From Sesamum alatum (Eukaryota; Streptophyta; Magnoliopsida; Lamiales; Pedaliaceae), in assembly GCA_034509735.1 (NCBI GenBank), contig JACGWO010000003.1, positions 38,300,873 through 38,364,872 of the forward strand: a stretch of DNA of 64,000 nt, given 5' to 3'. The notes beneath the pieces are model-generated. The model did no database searches. It saw only the letters and a list, made by a program, of their open reading frames with translations, and was not told where the DNA came from. Of the stretch, positions 1-11,399 are shown piece by piece. A program made the position numbers and the translations under genes. Position 1 is the stretch's first letter; the number at the start of each line of letters is the position of its first letter.

Positions 1-717
1 AATAACCCCAAAGATGGAGACCCCTTCAAATACCTCAACACGTGCAGAGCTGCCTCCCAGTGAGAGTCTCTAGGATGCTGCAGAGATTGGCTAAATTGTT
101 TTACATGAAAGGATATATCTGGGCGGGTGAAGCCTAGATACAGAAGTCGCCCAACTAGGCGTCTGTAACGGTCAAGCTGAGGGAGCAGAGCACCTAATGC
201 ATTAGTGAGCTTCAGTCCAGAGGGAAAAGGGGTTGAAACTGGCTTGGCTTCAGACATCGAGGCATCAGTTAGGATGTCCTGAAGGTACTTGTGCTGAGTT
301 ACCAGAAGCCCATGGGAGGAACGTGCTAGTTCCAAACCAAGAAAGTACTTTGCGGCTCCCAAATCCTTGATGGTGAACAACTGGTCCAAGTATGTTTTAA
401 CTCCGTCCAACAGACCAAGAGATGAGCCAGTAAGCATGATATCATCGACGTAGACCAAAAGAGCCATAAAATCTGTAGAGGTGTGCTTAAGGAACAAACA
501 GTGGTCGTGTGAAGATTATGTGAACCCATACTCCACTAACTTGCTTGTCAACTCAATGTTCCACTGTTGCGAGGCTTGCTTGAGCCCATAAAGTGATTGC
601 CTGAGCTTGCAGACATAACCAGGTTTAGGCAAGGTATATCCTTCGAGAGGATCCATATAAACATCTTCGTCTAAGTGCCCGTGGAGAAAGGCATTGTTTA
701 CATCGAGTTGCATAAGC
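1..717 (-). pseudogene. copia pol, reverse transcriptase distal part
   Basis: Read on the minus strand this is the RT core. It shows the LDVNNAFLHGHLDEDVYM segment, then YGLKQA, then the polymerase motif VYVDDI at about 440-455, and continues to the RNase H-proximal region at the window edge (LYLGFTRPDIS, LRYLKGS). The frame is broken by an in-frame TAA at 516-518, where copia relatives have Gln, and it is separated from the upstream integrase/RT frame by a TGA at about 718-722, where relatives have Trp. Both look like single-base nonsense changes, because the reading frame is the same on each side. The protein predicted at 326-529 in another frame is a shadow of this one. Confidence 0.88.
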
Positions 718-719
718 GG

Positions 720-2051
720 TCAATTTCTGGCAGCGGCCACTGTTAAGAAAACCCGTACTGTTACAGACTTCGCCACCGGAGAGAAGCTATCGAAATAACC
801 GACCCCCTTGATCTGATTATACCCCTTGGCCACCAAACGGGCCTTATATCGGTCAATTTCCCCATCTGGCCTCAATTTCATCTTGAACACCCAGCGCGAC
901 CCAATAGTTTTCTTGTGTGGAGACAGGGGAGTGAGGTCCCAAGTATTGTTTCTCTCCAGGGCTTGAATCTCCTCATTCATAGCATGTACCCAACGGGAAT
1001 CTTTGCTAGCCTGCAAATAAAAGGTAGGCTCCTGCACTGAAGATAACCGAGCTACAAAAGACATGTGTGCTGGGCTATATGAGGAAGGAGTACAAGAATC
1101 AGAATTAACAGGACAAGCACAAACATAATCATGCATCCATGCAGGTTTAGCTAACTGTCGTTGTGATTTTCTGAGAGGGACAGACACTGATTCTAAGGAA
1201 GCAGAGGGCTGAGGAGCTGCAAAAGTGGAAGCATGGGATGTGTTTGGGGTTGTATGAGGATCAGTAGGTAATTGGGAGGTAGAAAAGTCATCATCCTCTG
1301 CTGCTATTGGTAAGACAGGATTTGAAGGTTCTGGGAAGGCTGTGTGGAAAGGAAAGGAAGTTTCAGAGAATGTAACAACATCTCTGGATGTAAAAAGGAC
1401 TCTGTGCTCAAGATCATACACCCTGTATCCGTTCTTGGAATGACCATACTTGAGAAAAATGCACTTGTGTGCTCTAGGATCGAATTTGTGTTTATGAGGG
1501 AGTACATTAGCTGCATAGCACAGACACCCAAACACCCTCAAATGATTATAGGTAGGTGCTTTGTTGTCTAGGACCTCAAAAGGAGATTTCCAGTTAAGCA
1601 AAGGAGTTGGCAATCGATTTATAAGATAGGTGGCTGTTAAAACGGACTCTCCCCAGAATCTTGTAGGCAAAGAGGACTGAAAAATTAAGGCTCTAGCAAT
1701 TTCCAGAATATGTCTGTGTTTCCTCTCCACAACCCCATTTTGTTGTGGTGTGTGTGGACAAGTTGTTTGGTGTATAATCCCAAGAGATGAAAACAGGTTG
1801 CTACAATTAGTATTCACAAACTCAGTCCCGTTATCGCTCTTTACAGTTCTAACTTTGGTATCAAATTGAGTAGCAACCATCTTAAAGAATTTGTCCAATG
1901 TAGAGAGCATCTGTGTTTTATATTTCAATAGAAAGGTCCATGTAGATCTACTGAAATCGTCCACTATGGTTAAAAAATAATGACACCCAGAGAGAGTAGG
2001 TTGTTTGAAAGGTCCCCATACATCCAAGTGAATAAGATCAAAGGGTTTCAC
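720..2051 (-). pseudogene. copia pol, integrase and reverse transcriptase N-terminal part
   Basis: A 443-codon open stretch. The integrase core gives the D-D-E triad in context: LDVWGPF, then SDNGTEF, then QQNGVVERKHR. The C-terminal GKAPTYNHLRVFGC-type segment typical of copia follows, then a Ser/Pro/Thr-rich linker (about residues 235-310). The start of reverse transcriptase comes last (NNTWDLTPL, IGSRWVFKMKL, YKARLVAKGYNQ). It ends at an in-frame TGA just before the next RT segment. At its 5' side it is offset by one frameshift from the protease part, near 2105-2120. Confidence 0.92.
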
Positions 2052-2704
2052 AGATTTAATACCACAGGGAATAAAAGAGTGTCTATGTTTCTTTGCAAGT
2101 GGACAAACAGTACATGCATATGGCGGTCAGAATTTGAAACAGAAGTTATGGGAACATGATTTTGGACTGGCAAGGAAGGGTGCCCAAGCCTTCTATGCCA
2201 GAGATCCTGATTACAATCATGTGCTACTAAACAGGAAAGATGTTGTTTATTGTACTGCTGAATAGTATCTGTGTCCACTCGCTTACCTATTGCAAGGACC
2301 CTTCTACTCTTCAGGTCCTGAAAAGTGCAGTGATAGGAGTGAAAAATCACCTCAAGATGTAATGAAGAACATAGTCTTGGCACAGAAAGTAAATTGAATT
2401 TGAAGTTAGGAACCAGAAGAACATTAGGAAGGATAAGGTTCTTATGCAATGTGACAGGGCCATGGTGTGTGACTGACTGTAGATTACCATCAGGTAGATG
2501 AACTTTGGTGGACTGTGTGGTTTTAGTAAGATGATCAAATAAGCGAGGGTTAGCACACATATGATTCGTAGCTCCAGTATCAATAATCCAGGAACATAAC
2601 TCATTATAAGCAAGATTAGCATGTGCATAGTGCACACCTGTGCAATCATCATACTGTACAAAGCTTACTTGCAGTGGATCATTCTGCAATGTATCCTTTC
2701 TCAT
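2048..2704 (-). pseudogene. copia pol, protease and GAG-pre-integrase region
   Basis: The aspartic protease active site is visible as WIIDTGATNHMC (minus strand, about residue 37-50 of this 218-codon stretch). The GAG-pre-integrase zinc-binding segment LWHRRLGHPSL follows. The last about 30 codons are out of frame: the expected integrase leader (TVCPLAKKHRHSF) is in the neighbouring frame, so a small indel lies near 2105-2120. In an intact element this part would be continuous with gag upstream and integrase downstream. Confidence 0.88.
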
Positions 2705-2874
2705 GAGCCTGATAAGCTCTTGCAGCAGGGCCTCCTTAGTGTCTACTTAATGCTGCTGAGGTTTAGTCTGAGGTTTGTTTTCACCAATGTTAGCAACAAT
2801 GGTTTTATAGCCTCCAGCCTCTCTTTTCTTCTTCTCTACCAGTTTCTTATACCAGTCCGGAGTACCATGTAATT

Positions 2875-3724
2875 TGACGCACGTCTCCTTCATGTGACCA
2901 GGCTTGTCACAGTATTCACACTAAAGTCCCCTTTTGTCCACAACAGTCTTCCGTTTTCCAATCCCTTTATACCCTGCCTCCTTTCTGAAACTGCCTTAGC
3001 CTGCATTGCTGCATTATCTCCAGTATCTTCCATCTCCATATGCACCTGTAAGCTTTATTGATCGGATGGGTTGACTCCATAACCAGTAATTGATCTCTAA
3101 CATGATCAAAATGGTCTCCCAGTCCCATCAGGAACTGGATCAACTGTATGAATAGCGCTTCATCTGTGATCGCCTTCGAAACTCCACATTTGCAGCCACC
3201 ACAAGTGCATTATGGTGTAGGCAATAAGACAGCAAACTCTTCCCAGAGCTGGTTTAATCTAGTGAAGTATTCCACAACTGACATGTCCCCCTGAGCAAGA
3301 GAGGAAATTTCACGTTGTATCTGGTATAGCATAGGGCCGTTGCAGCCCCCATACCTCTCAAGGTCAAGCCAAAGGCGTCGAGATGACTTGGTGTACATGA
3401 AGGCCGCAACAATCTCCTTTGAAACCGCATTCAGTATCCAAGTGGTGACCATCCTGTCGACCCTGATCCAGTGCTCAAGATCTGGATCCGTCACTGCTAG
3501 CTTCACAGAGGTTCCGTTGATAAAACCCAACTTCATCTTCGCACAAAGTGCACGCCTAATCGCATGTCTCCAATTCAAATAATTCGCTCCAGTCAGCGGA
3601 GTGCTGACTAGTGCATCCCTGGATGGTCAAAACCATGTAATTGCATTGCTTCTAGAACTGGGCGTTTGGTCCCTCCGCCTGCTCCGGCAGCGGCTCCAGT
3701 AGCTGAAGTTTCAGCTGTATCCAT
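2875..3724 (-). pseudogene. copia gag (capsid and zinc knuckle), broken
   Basis: Gag probably starts at the ATG at 3724. After about 37 codons a frameshift near 3615-3625 shifts to the frame holding TPLTGANYLNWRHAIRRAL, the conserved gag entry motif. That frame stays open to an in-frame TAA at 3210-3212, where relatives have Gln just before CTCGGCKCG. A CX2CX4HX4C zinc knuckle (CEYCDKPGHMKETC) is seen near 2883-2924. At least one frameshift and one nonsense change therefore separate the pieces. The family would normally make the particle-forming capsid/nucleocapsid protein. Confidence 0.85.
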
Positions 3725-3781
3725 CGCAATCAACTATAGGTGTTGATTAAGAGCTCGGTATTCAGAGTCCTTCAACAGAAG

Positions 3782-3793
3782 GCTCTGATACCA
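3782..3793 (-). other. Primer-binding site for initiator Met-tRNA
   Basis: The minus strand reads TGGTATCAGAGC immediately next to the LTR end. This is the classic complement of the 3' end of initiator methionine tRNA used by most plant copia elements to prime minus-strand DNA. Confidence 0.92.
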
Positions 3794-4058
3794 TGAAAAC
3801 TTTCAGCACTCATAAACATAGGCAATATATCTAAATCTGAAGAGGTGTATGTATTTCTCTGAATAATGATAGCGGACTACAAGTGCTCTATATATACAAC
3901 TATAGAAGAGTTAACAAACTAACCTCCTCTGATAAATATCCTAACTACTCTACCAGCTTAGCAGAAACAAACAAAACAATACTAACAAGAAAAGATGCTA
4001 ATGTGACTCTATGTACAGACTTGTGACACTATGTACAATGCGACTCTATGTTGTAACA
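3794..4058 (-). repeat. 5' LTR of the copia element (265 bp)
   Basis: The repeat is bounded by TG...CA on the minus strand: it starts TGTTACAACATAG and ends GCTGAAAGTTTTCA, abutting the primer-binding site. The motif TATATAGAGCAC, near 3885 on the minus strand, is a likely promoter TATA region. The partner LTR lies to the left of the window. Confidence 0.88.
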
Positions 4059-4372
4059 GGATTTGGTTAGAATTTCTCTTGATTTGCTATTTTGATAATC
4101 AAGCTTGGTTGAATTAATGTTGGGAAATAGTAGGGGGGAGGATATGTTTATGTGTAAAATGAGGATATGTTTATAGGTGGGAGGCTCGAAGGGAAAAGTG
4201 GTTAGTTCTGACTTCCGATTAATGGATTTTGAATTGAGGCTTTCAGTTTAATAGCGATTAATCCTGTATTTATGTGGATGATAATAGTATTCAAATTCTC
4301 AAAAAAAAAATTAGTTTGAATTTGTTGATTGATTTAAAATGTTGATGTATTATATACCGAATATTATAATAA

Positions 4373-4640
4373 TTGGTTGAAGCTATCAGGCTTGCGATTT
4401 CCTATGCAGATTCTTACCAAATTGAGAAAGCACGTTTTGAGTCTGATTCGTTTTGTTCCATTCAAATGATCCGGGGAGGACAGACTAAAACAACAGATTG
4501 GGCTGTCAAACCATGTGTAGAGAAAATTAAAAATATCTTGATGAGAAGACCATCATTGAAGTTCTACCACAACGCCAGACAAGCAAACGCAACAACCATG
4601 CACTCGCTAAGTGGGCTTTTCATTCAAATTGAGATGGATT
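4373..4640 (+). pseudogene. RNase H-like domain fragment (RVT_3 type, non-LTR retroelement relic)
   Basis: The reading frame gives EAIRLAISYADSYQIEKARF, ESDS, then ILMRRPSLKFYHNARQANA, a pattern typical of the RNase H-like domain found in plant LINEs and related host genes. The expected ending (NNHALAKWAFHS) is present but in the next frame, so a 1-base indel lies near 4597. There is no ATG start and no upstream RT. The fragment is best read as a retroelement relic rather than a gene. Confidence 0.65.
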
Positions 4641-4687
4641 TATTGATTTTTGACTGTATTTTGAACATATTGAGCATTGATTCTTGA

Positions 4688-5400
4688 AGCTTGAACTTTG
4701 TTATTTTTCAGTAATTTACTTTAATGGAATGTTTTAATTATAAAAACATATTAATAATTGATTGTTTTAGAATTACCGTTGTATTTTCAAAAGAATTCTC
4801 AAACTTTTTTCATTTTTGCCATTTTCAAGTCATTGTGCATCTGAAATTCACTTAATATAGATTTATTTTAATTTTTTTTGTTGAATCTTTCCCTCAAATT
4901 CAAATATTTATAAGGAAATTTAAACTTAGATTGTTCTTCTTTGATGCTATACTGGAATGATTATCTTTTGAAAATCGTACATAATTACATGATTATATCG
5001 ATGATTTATGAAATTGAACAATATATAAATGAATACAACAATATAATAAAAAATTATAAAATAAATTCAAATAAAATAAAATAAATACCCACTATTTTGG
5101 TGAATTCGGATATGTGATATCGAACTTGTTTATAGGATTGAAATAATTATCTTATTAGAAACTTTGAAGCATAAAATAAATAATTACTATAAAATTAAAA
5201 CAAAAAACAATTAAAAATGAAAATGGGAAAGTTAAATGAACCTGGCAAAGAACACAGAGACAGAGATGATAAAGTTGATTCGTGAGAAAAGTGGGACCCA
5301 ATTGCGCACGTAAAAGGGCCTATAATGTGTCGGAGAAGATGGGCCCACATGATTTTGAGGCGATCCCATGGGCCCTACTTACATTCCGGCAACCCCACCC
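4688..5400. other. AT-rich intergenic DNA, nothing recognised
   Basis: Low-complexity AT-rich sequence. A short less AT-rich patch (5280-5400) has no recognisable coding content. Confidence 0.6.
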
Positions 5401-5401
5401 T

Positions 5402-5690
5402 ATTTGGCAAAATTGCAAACTGATCCCATATTTTAAGTGCATTACATACCTGACCCCATATTTTATAGAATATTAAATTTAATCTTATTTTTCGTTAAAA
5501 AGTTACAAAAAGAGTTCAAAAATATTAAAAAAAAGACCCCACACGTTGCAAAGAATGAGTTTTTGCAACGTTTTTCGGACTCCTTTTGTAGTTTTTAACA
5601 AAATATGGAGTTAATTTTAGAATCCCATAAAATATGGGTCAAGTATAAAATAATTCTAAGCTATGGAACTAATTTTGAAATTTTATCTAA
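5402..5690. mobile_element. Small inverted-repeat element (MITE-like)
   Basis: The left arm (GCAAAATTGCAAACTGATCC and on) is matched in reverse complement by the right arm near 5650-5690. The arms hold paired CCCATATTTT motifs in opposite directions (for example 5424-5466 and 5622-5640). Target-site duplication was not resolved. Confidence 0.5.
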
Positions 5691-5704
5691 TCTGTTACCA
5701 AAAT

Positions 5705-5830
5705 ACCAATCGTCTCAATCTGATAGTCAAGTTGAAGTCCCATGAATAAATATAAAATCTTGAGTTCGAGTTTCATTAAACTTACAATATTTATATGAAC
5801 TATGTGAGTTCATTATAATAAATTATATTA
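5705..5830 (+). repeat. tRNA-derived SINE-like remnant
   Basis: A degenerate Pol III B-box (TTGAGTTCGAGTTTC near 5760-5775) lies downstream of an A-box-like segment (TGATAGTCAAGTTGAAG). No poly-A tail or target duplication was identified. Confidence 0.4.
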
Positions 5831-5946
5831 TTACTAATTATGATTTAGATATTATTGAGGGATATGTTTTATAATTATCGATATTAAATAACACTAATAT
5901 AATTATCTCTCTGGTCAGTAAAAAAATTATTGATCAAACATACCAC

Positions 5947-6266
5947 CATTACAAAAAATATGACATTTAACCATGGCTAATTGTCATGGTTAATACTAAA
6001 TAACTGTAGTGGATTGTCATTGACCACGGCCACAAAAATGGTTGTCGGCCGTAGTTTTTGCAAGGGTGGCGAAAATATTTGCCATTGCTAAAAGCCATGG
6101 CAAATGTTTTTACCGCGGCTAAAAGCCGTGGCAAATACATTTTTTTATGGTGGAAAAGCTAGTTTTTGCATCGGTTTTTATTTAACCATAGTTAATAATA
6201 GTTATTTACCACAGTTTTTAGCCATGGTCATTAAAAATGTAGCTAATATTAATTTTTTTTCTAGTG
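5947..6266. mobile_element. CACTA-type MITE (320 bp) with 3-bp target duplication
   Basis: Starts CATTACAAAAAATATGACA (first C of a CACTA-like end) and ends in the inverted form ...TTTTTTTTCTAGTG. It is flanked on both sides by CAC (5944-5946 and 6267-6269), the 3-bp duplication expected of CACTA (EnSpm) elements. The interior is built of short subterminal repeats in both directions (CCATGGCTAA, CCACGGC, GCCATGGCAAA, GCCGTGGCAAAT), the usual transposase-binding array of this superfamily. It encodes no protein. Confidence 0.75.
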
Positions 6267-6965
6267 CACCAACCACTCGAAATGCAAGACCTAAACATTG
6301 TATCTGTATTTTTCCTATAAAACACGTCCCATTACATTATTTTTTGTAACATCAATAAAAAAAAATATATATTTTAGAAAACAAACAAAAAAATTATTAA
6401 CCGAAAATCGACATAAAACAACAGTCATAAGACTCAGTACATACAATTTCTCGATTGTAGAACTTCAACCTTATCATTTGAACAGAATTTCATTGATAAT
6501 TCTTATTTATATTTTTTTATGTGAATTGGTTACAATTATATCATGAATTTCAATCGTCAACAATCAGTATATGTTAATTATCCATATTAAATATGTATCA
6601 CTAACTAATTACTATTACAGTAGACCAACAATTATAATTAAATTTAAAATAAACTAACACTCACAAATTGATGGAATCAAACTATAATCTTTTAGTAATA
6701 GGGTCTCAGTTTCTCCAACTAACTTAAGCTTCAATACTGGCTATTCTTATATGTATTAGATAGATATCGATAAATAGTAAAATCGAACGACCTTAGCGGT
6801 TACTAGTACATTTAATACATTTAAGATTTTTTTTTTTGAAAATACATCGATAAATCTAAATTATCATCTTTACAATATTTAGTACACAATACATCATTAT
6901 TTCTACATCAACCGACAAATCCAAAGTAAACAAAGAAACAACACGCTACTATAAAAAAAAAAAAA

Positions 6966-7126
6966 GAAGTAAATTACAACGGGCTCTTCAGATGTTTGCC
7001 ATAATTTCAGGAGTGTATTTGTTAGATGATTACTAATTAATTTCACGTGGGTATTTGTAACTTTTCAAACAACTAAGGGATTTTAAAATTATGGAAAATC
7101 TCAAGAGAGCCCATTGTGATTTACCC
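6966..7126. mobile_element. Short deleted MITE, GGGTAAATTACA family
   Basis: About 160 bp with both ends of the family (GTAAATTACAACGGGCTC at left, GAGCCCATTGTGATTTACCC at right, in inverted orientation). Almost all of the interior is missing compared with the 365-430 bp members. Confidence 0.6.
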
Positions 7127-7164
7127 ATTAAAATGTAATCGACTAAATATTTACATCCATAGGA

Positions 7165-7330
7165 ACACACAACTCCTAATTGTGAGAACTCAACTTTACC
7201 ACTCGGACACTAAATCATTAGTGTATTTAAGAATATTTCATCAACTACCACTACTATTTATTTATTTTTACCGATGATTTTTTGTCCGAGTGGTGAGGTT
7301 GAGGTTCCACAATCAAGAGGTCGTATGTCC
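7165..7330. repeat. Inverted pair of tRNA-related repeats (possible hairpin)
   Basis: About 45 bp at 7168-7211 (ending CCACTCGGACA) is repeated in reverse complement at 7283-7328 (starting TGTCCGAGTGGTGAGG), with about 70 bp between. The right arm resembles the head of a tRNA-derived SINE (GTGGTGAGGTTGAGG, then AGGTCGTATGTCCAAGT). Confidence 0.55.
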
Positions 7331-8849
7331 AAGTACTACGAATGTAGGGAGTTGTTTAATTCATAGGATATTTGTAAAATTCCTTCGATTGGTGTTGGTA
7401 GATGTGGATTTGTTATTGTACCGTGGATTGAATAAATGTCATTATACTGTGCACTGAATATTGTAATAGCAATTGGACACTTTAGACATTGTTGTATTTT
7501 TAAATTAATAGTTCATCCCATATTATTAAAAAAAAAAAAAAAAAAAAACTACCATTATTTATTTTTTCTTTATTTGGTAGGTCAAATAATAGGTATGGGG
7601 AGTGAAGAATTTGACAATGATTTGTTGTTGGAATTGGGGAGGGTATTATGTTATGTGTGTCGGATTAATACACAGTTGCAAGAAAGTTGCAGTTGTGATG
7701 GGGCCCTCTGTGATTCGGATATTTCTTCCCACATGCATCAATTGGATATCAAAAACAATAATAATTATCTTCAAGGATGTTTGTAGTAAAGTACAATAAT
7801 GGAATGGAGGATATTATATCTTTTCACATTAAATTTTTTTAAACGATTACAATCATAAATCTAAATAAATAGATAATAATTGGATTATAAATTAATGTTC
7901 GTAATAAGTTTGAGTTTCAAATATTTTTAAATAAATCCATAATACACCTGTACTAAATTTGGATTATAATTATTCCTTTAATTTGAATTGACTAATTAGG
8001 TTAATGTATATTTATTTATGACTCATTAGGAGATTGGTCCACTAAAAAACTCATAGTGTTCGAGCCCAACAGAGATAAGCTGCACGCCAAGGCCCTCGTT
8101 CATGCCTATAGAAAAAGGGCATTTTGGACATTCTACATACACACAACGATTCAAGTCCAAAAGTCTTGGTCACGATGAAATGCTGCAATCACGAGTTTTA
8201 CATGTTCGTTCGCTAAAAACCTCCAAAGCCTTGATATTAAATTTCTATGTGTCCCACAAATTCGAAAAAGATTACGTATACACATTATAGAACAAACTTT
8301 CAATTATTGGATCGCGGATTATAGAGAAGAAGAAGGGGGTAATTTTCATTTTTTAGAGATTATAACATCTTGTTTTAAATTCATTAAAACGTTATTTTGT
8401 AAATATTTTTATTCATCTTGTAATTATTTTGCAGAGTCGAAATTCTATGAAAAATGTCATTTAAATTATTACATATATATATATATATATATTGATTGTG
8501 AAATAGAATGCATCTCATATTCTTGATTGATGTTATGTCGGATACGATGTTTCGATACCATTCACGGTGTGTCGTGTTTGATATGTTTCAATGATTTATT
8601 TAATTATATTTTGATTGAATGTTGGATGTATTGACAATTTGATAATTTACTTTTTATATATTTTAGAAAGCATGGTGACTAAAATAATAAATAATTAAAT
8701 AAATTAAAAGTTCATAACGTTTACTTCTTAGTTCTTATTCATTTACATATTTTCTATAGAGATTTAATTTTACTTAGAATTGTATATTATTATATAATTT
8801 GCTATCAAATGCATATATACATGCATGTGCATGTGTATGTATGCGTTAG
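7331..8849. other. AT-rich intergenic DNA
   Basis: Holds a poly-A run (about 7530-7548), an (AT)n tract (about 8473-8491) and short open frames with no recognised similarity. No gene supported. Confidence 0.6.
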
Positions 8850-9055
8850 ATGTTTTTCTACTATATAGTAGGTGAATGCTTTTTTATTGCAATCAATAGG
8901 TGTTGTTTGGATGTTGGTGTAATTGTTTAGACTATTAATCAGGATATATTTGTTATAGTTGTCTTTATTCAAATATTGATATTCGATATGACAAATTGTA
9001 ACAGATTGGTTTCAATATTTAATAATATTTCATCACTTTTATTTAAATAATAATA
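8850..9055 (+). repeat. 5'-truncated SINE body, same family as 20887-21167
   Basis: Starts in the shared motif TCTACTATATAGTAGG (compare TCTACTGCATAGTAGG in the complete copy) and ends with CATCACTTTTATTTAAATAA (compare CATCGCTTTTACATTAAAA). The tRNA-like head is absent. The copy is visibly diverged. Confidence 0.6.
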
Positions 9056-9936
9056 ATAGGACGAAAGAAGTAATTTGATGCCGATATGCGGTCTCAATCA
9101 GTACAAGTCAGCAGTTTGCAACTTTGACCGCATGTAATAAGACCATCTCGTCGACGAGATCGTACTCAGGTGATAAAGTTGAGACTTTACAATTAAAAAA
9201 ATTATGACTTTTATCCCGACAAACGTGGGCACGTAGTGTTTTGATTTTTGTTATTTTAACACATTTATTTATTTGAAAATATCGATATATTCAATTAATT
9301 TTTAAGTTTGTATGTATGTAATAATATAATAAAAGAGTTTGTTAAAATTTTAAAAATCAACTAAAAGACCTCCTTAATTTTTCAAACGAACCTATAATTT
9401 CTTAATTTTTGCGGTAAATTGTCTAAAATACTATTTTGAATTGCGAATTATAATTTTATATATTTTCTTAGAATTTTTTAAAAATATTCTAATATGCTCT
9501 ATATATTATTTATTTCCCCGCACTCATATTGTTCTTTACATTTTTTCAAATACTTTTTTGAAATGAAAAGTCAGCAAGAGTAAAATAGTAATTTATATCT
9601 CACCATTTAGGGGTTATATAATTATTTTTTATTTTAACAAAAATTGTTATTTTTAAATAAAAAAATATTTATAATTATGTCAAACGTCTTTATTTATAAT
9701 TTACCCTACAAGAAAATGACAAATGTGATATTGGTGAATTGAAGACACTAAAATCCAATAGTGGGAAGGAGAGAAGCAAGAAACATGACATGTGATCAAA
9801 TCAAACTCTTCATTCTTCACAAACTCTGACGTGGAAGATAAGCAACACTAACACTAACATGATACTCTTTGATTCAATTCAAATTAATTATATATTAGGT
9901 AACACATTTACTACATAATAATTAGTATATAAATCA

Positions 9937-10388
9937 GAAAAAATTACAACGAGCTCTTTTGGGTCCGATAAAATTATAAATACCTCTTGTTGTTTGAAAA
10001 TTTAGTAATACCGTTATGATATTTGATGAGATTATATAATCCGTGAATGGAGACATGAAATTATCAACATTGCCCTTGTTGTATTTCTTTTTAGATAATT
10101 TGAAAAATTATAAAAAAAATTGGATTAGGTGAATGAAAAAATTTGTAAACCTGTAAACTATTGTCCACTTAGTCCATAAGGAAATTTCAAACTTTTTTGA
10201 AACATAAATAAAATATAATTCATAGATCACAAGGTTTTTTTGGTCAGTTTATCAAAAAAATAAATAAAAACTAACGGACACTAACGGATTGAGATAATTG
10301 TTGGACAACCGTTATAATTTGGGGGTACTATTGGTAACTTCCTCAGACAACAAAAAGATATTTGTAATTATGATAAATTTCAGAAAAT
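9937..10388. mobile_element. Diverged MITE, subfamily of the GGGTAAATTACA group
   Basis: Shares internal landmarks with the copy at 33353-33825: a left block with AAATACCTCTTGTTGTTTGAAA, a middle block with GTTGGACAACCGTT, and a right block with TTTGTAATTATGATAAATTTC. The ends are worn and no clear target duplication remains. Confidence 0.55.
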
Positions 10389-10889
10389 TTCAATATATAT
10401 ATATATAATTAATCACATGATATGTATAACTAATATTTATTATATGATTAATTCGGCAATTTTCTATGGAAAATTGGGAAAAGTAAAACCCAAAAATGTA
10501 ATCTAGTGATGAAAAATGCCAAAATTTGAGGTCAAGCATGTGATCATCTCTTGTGCCAACAGAATTAAGAATTTAATTCAATTATTGATCTACTTGCTTC
10601 CTATTGCAATTATTCAACCAATCCACTTGATTCGTAGCACATCTACTCAAAATTGTAGTTTCTTTTTTTTTTTTTTTTTTTAATTTTTTTTAAACTTTAT
10701 TTTTCAGGATAACGATCTTTTAAAAAGACTAAGTGGAGGGAATGTGACCCTACTACTGATTGCTATAGCCCAATGGTAGTGACAAATTAATAAACTTTAA
10801 TTTTTTTAAAATAATAATTTGTATAAATGATGCAGACGTCGTTCTATTTGTTAAATAGGGACATAGTAGTGTATTTGAACATTACACAC

Positions 10890-11050
10890 AACTGCTAATG
10901 AAGTCTTGTTTTAGTAGTAAAATTTAGGTTTTGAACTTCCTCCCTAATAGCAGGTCTTGAGTTTGAATCTCATATAAGTGAATATTTTTCTACTTCTATA
11001 ATAGCTTTTGTATGTTATGTACTTGTTGTCTATTTCTTATTTTCAATATA
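10890..11050 (+). repeat. SINE-like remnant with B-box
   Basis: Contains GGTCTTGAGTTTGAATCTC, a degenerate Pol III B-box, followed by TTTCTACTTCTATAATAGC, resembling the junction of head and body in the SINE at 20887. Boundaries are approximate. Confidence 0.4.
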
Positions 11051-11399
11051 TATGAATTTATCATATTTTAATGTATGGGAGGATGTTTCAATTTATTGAA
11101 AATTATAATTGATCGTCGATCGGTTTTATAAATAAAGAAAAGAGGTGCTATGGATATAAAGTGGCGATTTGGATACCGTTGCACCATTTATTTTGTGATT
11201 CAAAAAATATCCGTCAACTGATAAAATAACTAACTTATTCAACATGTCAAGTTTCATGTTAATATAATTTCCCAATTAACATATTTTATGTATTTTATTT
11301 TTATTTATAATATATTTTCAATCGTCAAAAAGTATTTATTATATGCACATAAAAACAATGTGGAATAACAGATAAATTATTATGCTGCTCATTTGATTT

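Larger units (their letters stand above)
1..4058 (-). mobile_element. Ty1/copia LTR retrotransposon, decayed, truncated by window edge
   Basis: The element reads right to left: 5' LTR (3794-4058), primer-binding site, gag, protease, integrase, reverse transcriptase, then the window edge at position 1 inside the RT/RNase H region. The order PR-INT-RT is the Ty1/copia order (gypsy elements carry integrase last). Several in-frame stops and frameshifts interrupt gag and pol, so this copy cannot make a full polyprotein. The 3' LTR and the other target-site copy lie outside the window, so LTR divergence and insertion age cannot be read here. Confidence 0.93.

Noticed and set aside
326..529. 67-codon minus-strand frame over the copia RT
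   Set aside because: Out-of-frame shadow of the reverse transcriptase, whose real frame carries VYVDDI at the same place.
1304..1571. 75-codon frames on both strands within the copia integrase-RT linker
   Set aside because: Shadows of the 720-2051 pol frame.
4373..4687. Treating the RNase H-like fragment as a functional gene
   Set aside because: No ATG, a frameshift before the conserved end, and no other domains of the host protein.
7436..7799. 116- and 65-codon plus-strand frames
   Set aside because: They cross a poly-A run (Lys repeat) and AT-rich DNA; no domain recognised.
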